From the NCBI GenBank assembly GCA_013287905.1, contig JABDCW010000013.1, positions 1-41,884 on the forward strand: 41,884 bases of DNA, in the 5' to 3' direction. The translations under genes and the position numbers were made by a program. The stretch is from Chlamydiota bacterium (GTDB lineage Bacteria > Chlamydiota > Chlamydiia > Chlamydiales > Parachlamydiaceae). Shown here one piece after another: positions 41,135 through 41,884 of the stretch. Each line of letters opens with the position of its first letter. Position 1 is the stretch's first letter. Below the pieces are notes generated by a model that had not been told where the DNA came from, ran no database searches, and saw only the letters and a program-made list of their open reading frames with translations.

Positions 41135-41438
41135 GAGGGTTAGGGCAACTATTACCCATAAGTCTAATTAACAATTCAACGCAGAGGCACGGAGACGCTG
41201 AGACGCTGAGGAAAACAGGATTTAATTTTGAATTTTCTCTCGGCGTCTCTGCGTCTCTGCGTTTATCCATCGATGTTGCGTTGCAGACAGATATTTTGCG
41301 ACTTATGGGTAAGAGCATGGGTTAGTGGGCACGGGAAATTATAACGAATTTTTGAATTTTTCTCAACCAAGAGGGCTCTTAAGCCAATCCTGATCTCGAT
41401 CTTGATCATGATCTTAATCCAGCGCTTCTCACATTTCG
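41135..41438. repeat. Direct repeat unit 1 (at least 304 bp), contains an 8-bp-periodic palindrome
   Basis: Identical at every base I compared to 41581-41884. It includes periodic arms (GCAGAGGCACGGAGACGCTG type, 41180-41212, and GTCTCTGCGTCTCTGCG type, 41243-41262), a short inverted pair ATTACCCATAAG / CTTATGGGTAA, and four GATC sites 6 bases apart (41392, 41398, 41404, 41410). Non-coding; the open frames in it are the periodic arms read through. Confidence 0.92.
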
Positions 41439-41572
41439 CTCTCTAGTTGGCTTTTATCAATAAAATTGAAGAAAAGCAAGACTAAGATCATGATCAAGAT
41501 CGAGATTAAGATCAAGACTTGCTTAGATTTTTCTTGGTTAAGAGAAATTCAAAAATTCGTTCTAATTTCCTC
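41335..41572. repeat. Inverted repeat joining the two direct repeat units
   Basis: 41335-41374 (GGAAATTATAACGAATTTTT...) is an imperfect inverted copy of 41535-41572 (...AAAAATTCGTTCTAATTTCC). Inner parts carry GATC-rich tracts on both arms: 41392-41413 on the left; 41486, 41492, 41498 and 41510 on the right, again 6 bases apart, with GATT at 41504. Confidence 0.85.
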
Positions 41573-41580
41573 ACACCCTA

Positions 41581-41884
41581 GAGGGTTAGGGCAACTATTA
41601 CCCATAAGTCTAATTAACAATTCAACGCAGAGGCACGGAGACGCTGAGACGCTGAGGAAAACAGGATTTAATTTTGAATTTTCTCTCGGCGTCTCTGCGT
41701 CTCTGCGTTTATCCATCGATGTTGCGTTGCAGACAGATATTTTGCGACTTATGGGTAAGAGCATGGGTTAGTGGGCACGGGAAATTATAACGAATTTTTG
41801 AATTTTTCTCAACCAAGAGGGCTCTTAAGCCAATCCTGATCTCGATCTTGATCATGATCTTAATCCAGCGCTTCTCACATTTCG
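41581..41884. repeat. Direct repeat unit 2, truncated by the window end
   Basis: Same 304 bases as unit 1, offset 446. It runs to the last base, so the true unit length and copy number are not visible. Confidence 0.92.

Noticed and set aside
41052..41771. Several ORFs of 70-100 codons in the terminal repeats
   Set aside because: The same peptide occurs in both repeat units and is the translation of the periodic arms.

Overview
The window looks like a chromosomal segment of an environmental (amoeba-associated, Parachlamydiales-like) member of the Chlamydiota. This rests on gene content and order recalled from memory, not on a search. Chlamydia-like traits are: a thioredoxin-fold protein next to rnpA-rpmH, divergent from a cysteine-free L36 (rpmJ) and rpsN; glgC followed by a metallophosphoesterase; a Tsp/Prc protease; an HPr/Enzyme I pair; and a eukaryote-type UDP-sugar pyrophosphorylase. 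Genes for ankyrin, leucine-rich-repeat and alliinase-like proteins fit a host-associated lifestyle. The genus cannot be fixed from the sequence alone.

Layout. 1-7763 is housekeeping: ptsI (partial) and ptsH, a SUKH-like protein, a DUF202 membrane protein, a GT39-type glycosyltransferase, glgC, a phosphoesterase and tsp. At 7878 lies tRNA-Phe(GAA) with a terminator, followed by an 11.5 kb accessory island (about 8050-19455). The island holds a HigBA-type toxin-antitoxin pair, an unpaired DUF2384 antitoxin-like gene, a translationally coupled unknown pair, an exported GNAT protein, a DUF234-type ATPase, an AbiE-type pair whose AbiEii toxin carries C-terminal ankyrin repeats, a remnant of a second AbiEi-like gene, a methyltransferase, a membrane protein, an RBBP9-like hydrolase and an LRR protein. 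Two degenerate copies of the 3' half of the tRNA-Phe gene (8953-9036, 11999-12088) and a stray piece of the hydrolase gene (11946-12002) suggest repeated integration and recombination.

19894-33566 returns to core or metabolic genes: recQ, two exported SnoaL/NTF2-like proteins, an SDR, the pyrophosphorylase, rlmI, mtaB, an unknown with a glycosidase-like C-terminus, an astB-astD arginine-catabolism pair and the thioredoxin-fold protein. 34114-35243 is the rnpA-rpmH / rpmJ-rpsN cluster. 35556-37836 encodes two adjacent exported proteins, a methyltransferase-fold protein and an alliinase-like PLP enzyme. The window closes with an unknown small protein, nfi, ade and a long repeat tract.

The intergenic spaces are rich in palindromic elements. 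One family has arms with a degenerate 8-bp period (1929-2119, 25685-25821, 33643-34054, 35306-35427, 41135-41438, 41581-41884). A second is a roughly 165-bp MITE-like element (22177, 32243, 38331, plus an end fragment forming the recQ stop). A third is a 178-bp element at 38493-38670. The last 750 bases contain a perfect direct repeat of at least 304 bp that runs off the window end, flanking an inverted segment with GATC sites every 6 bp.
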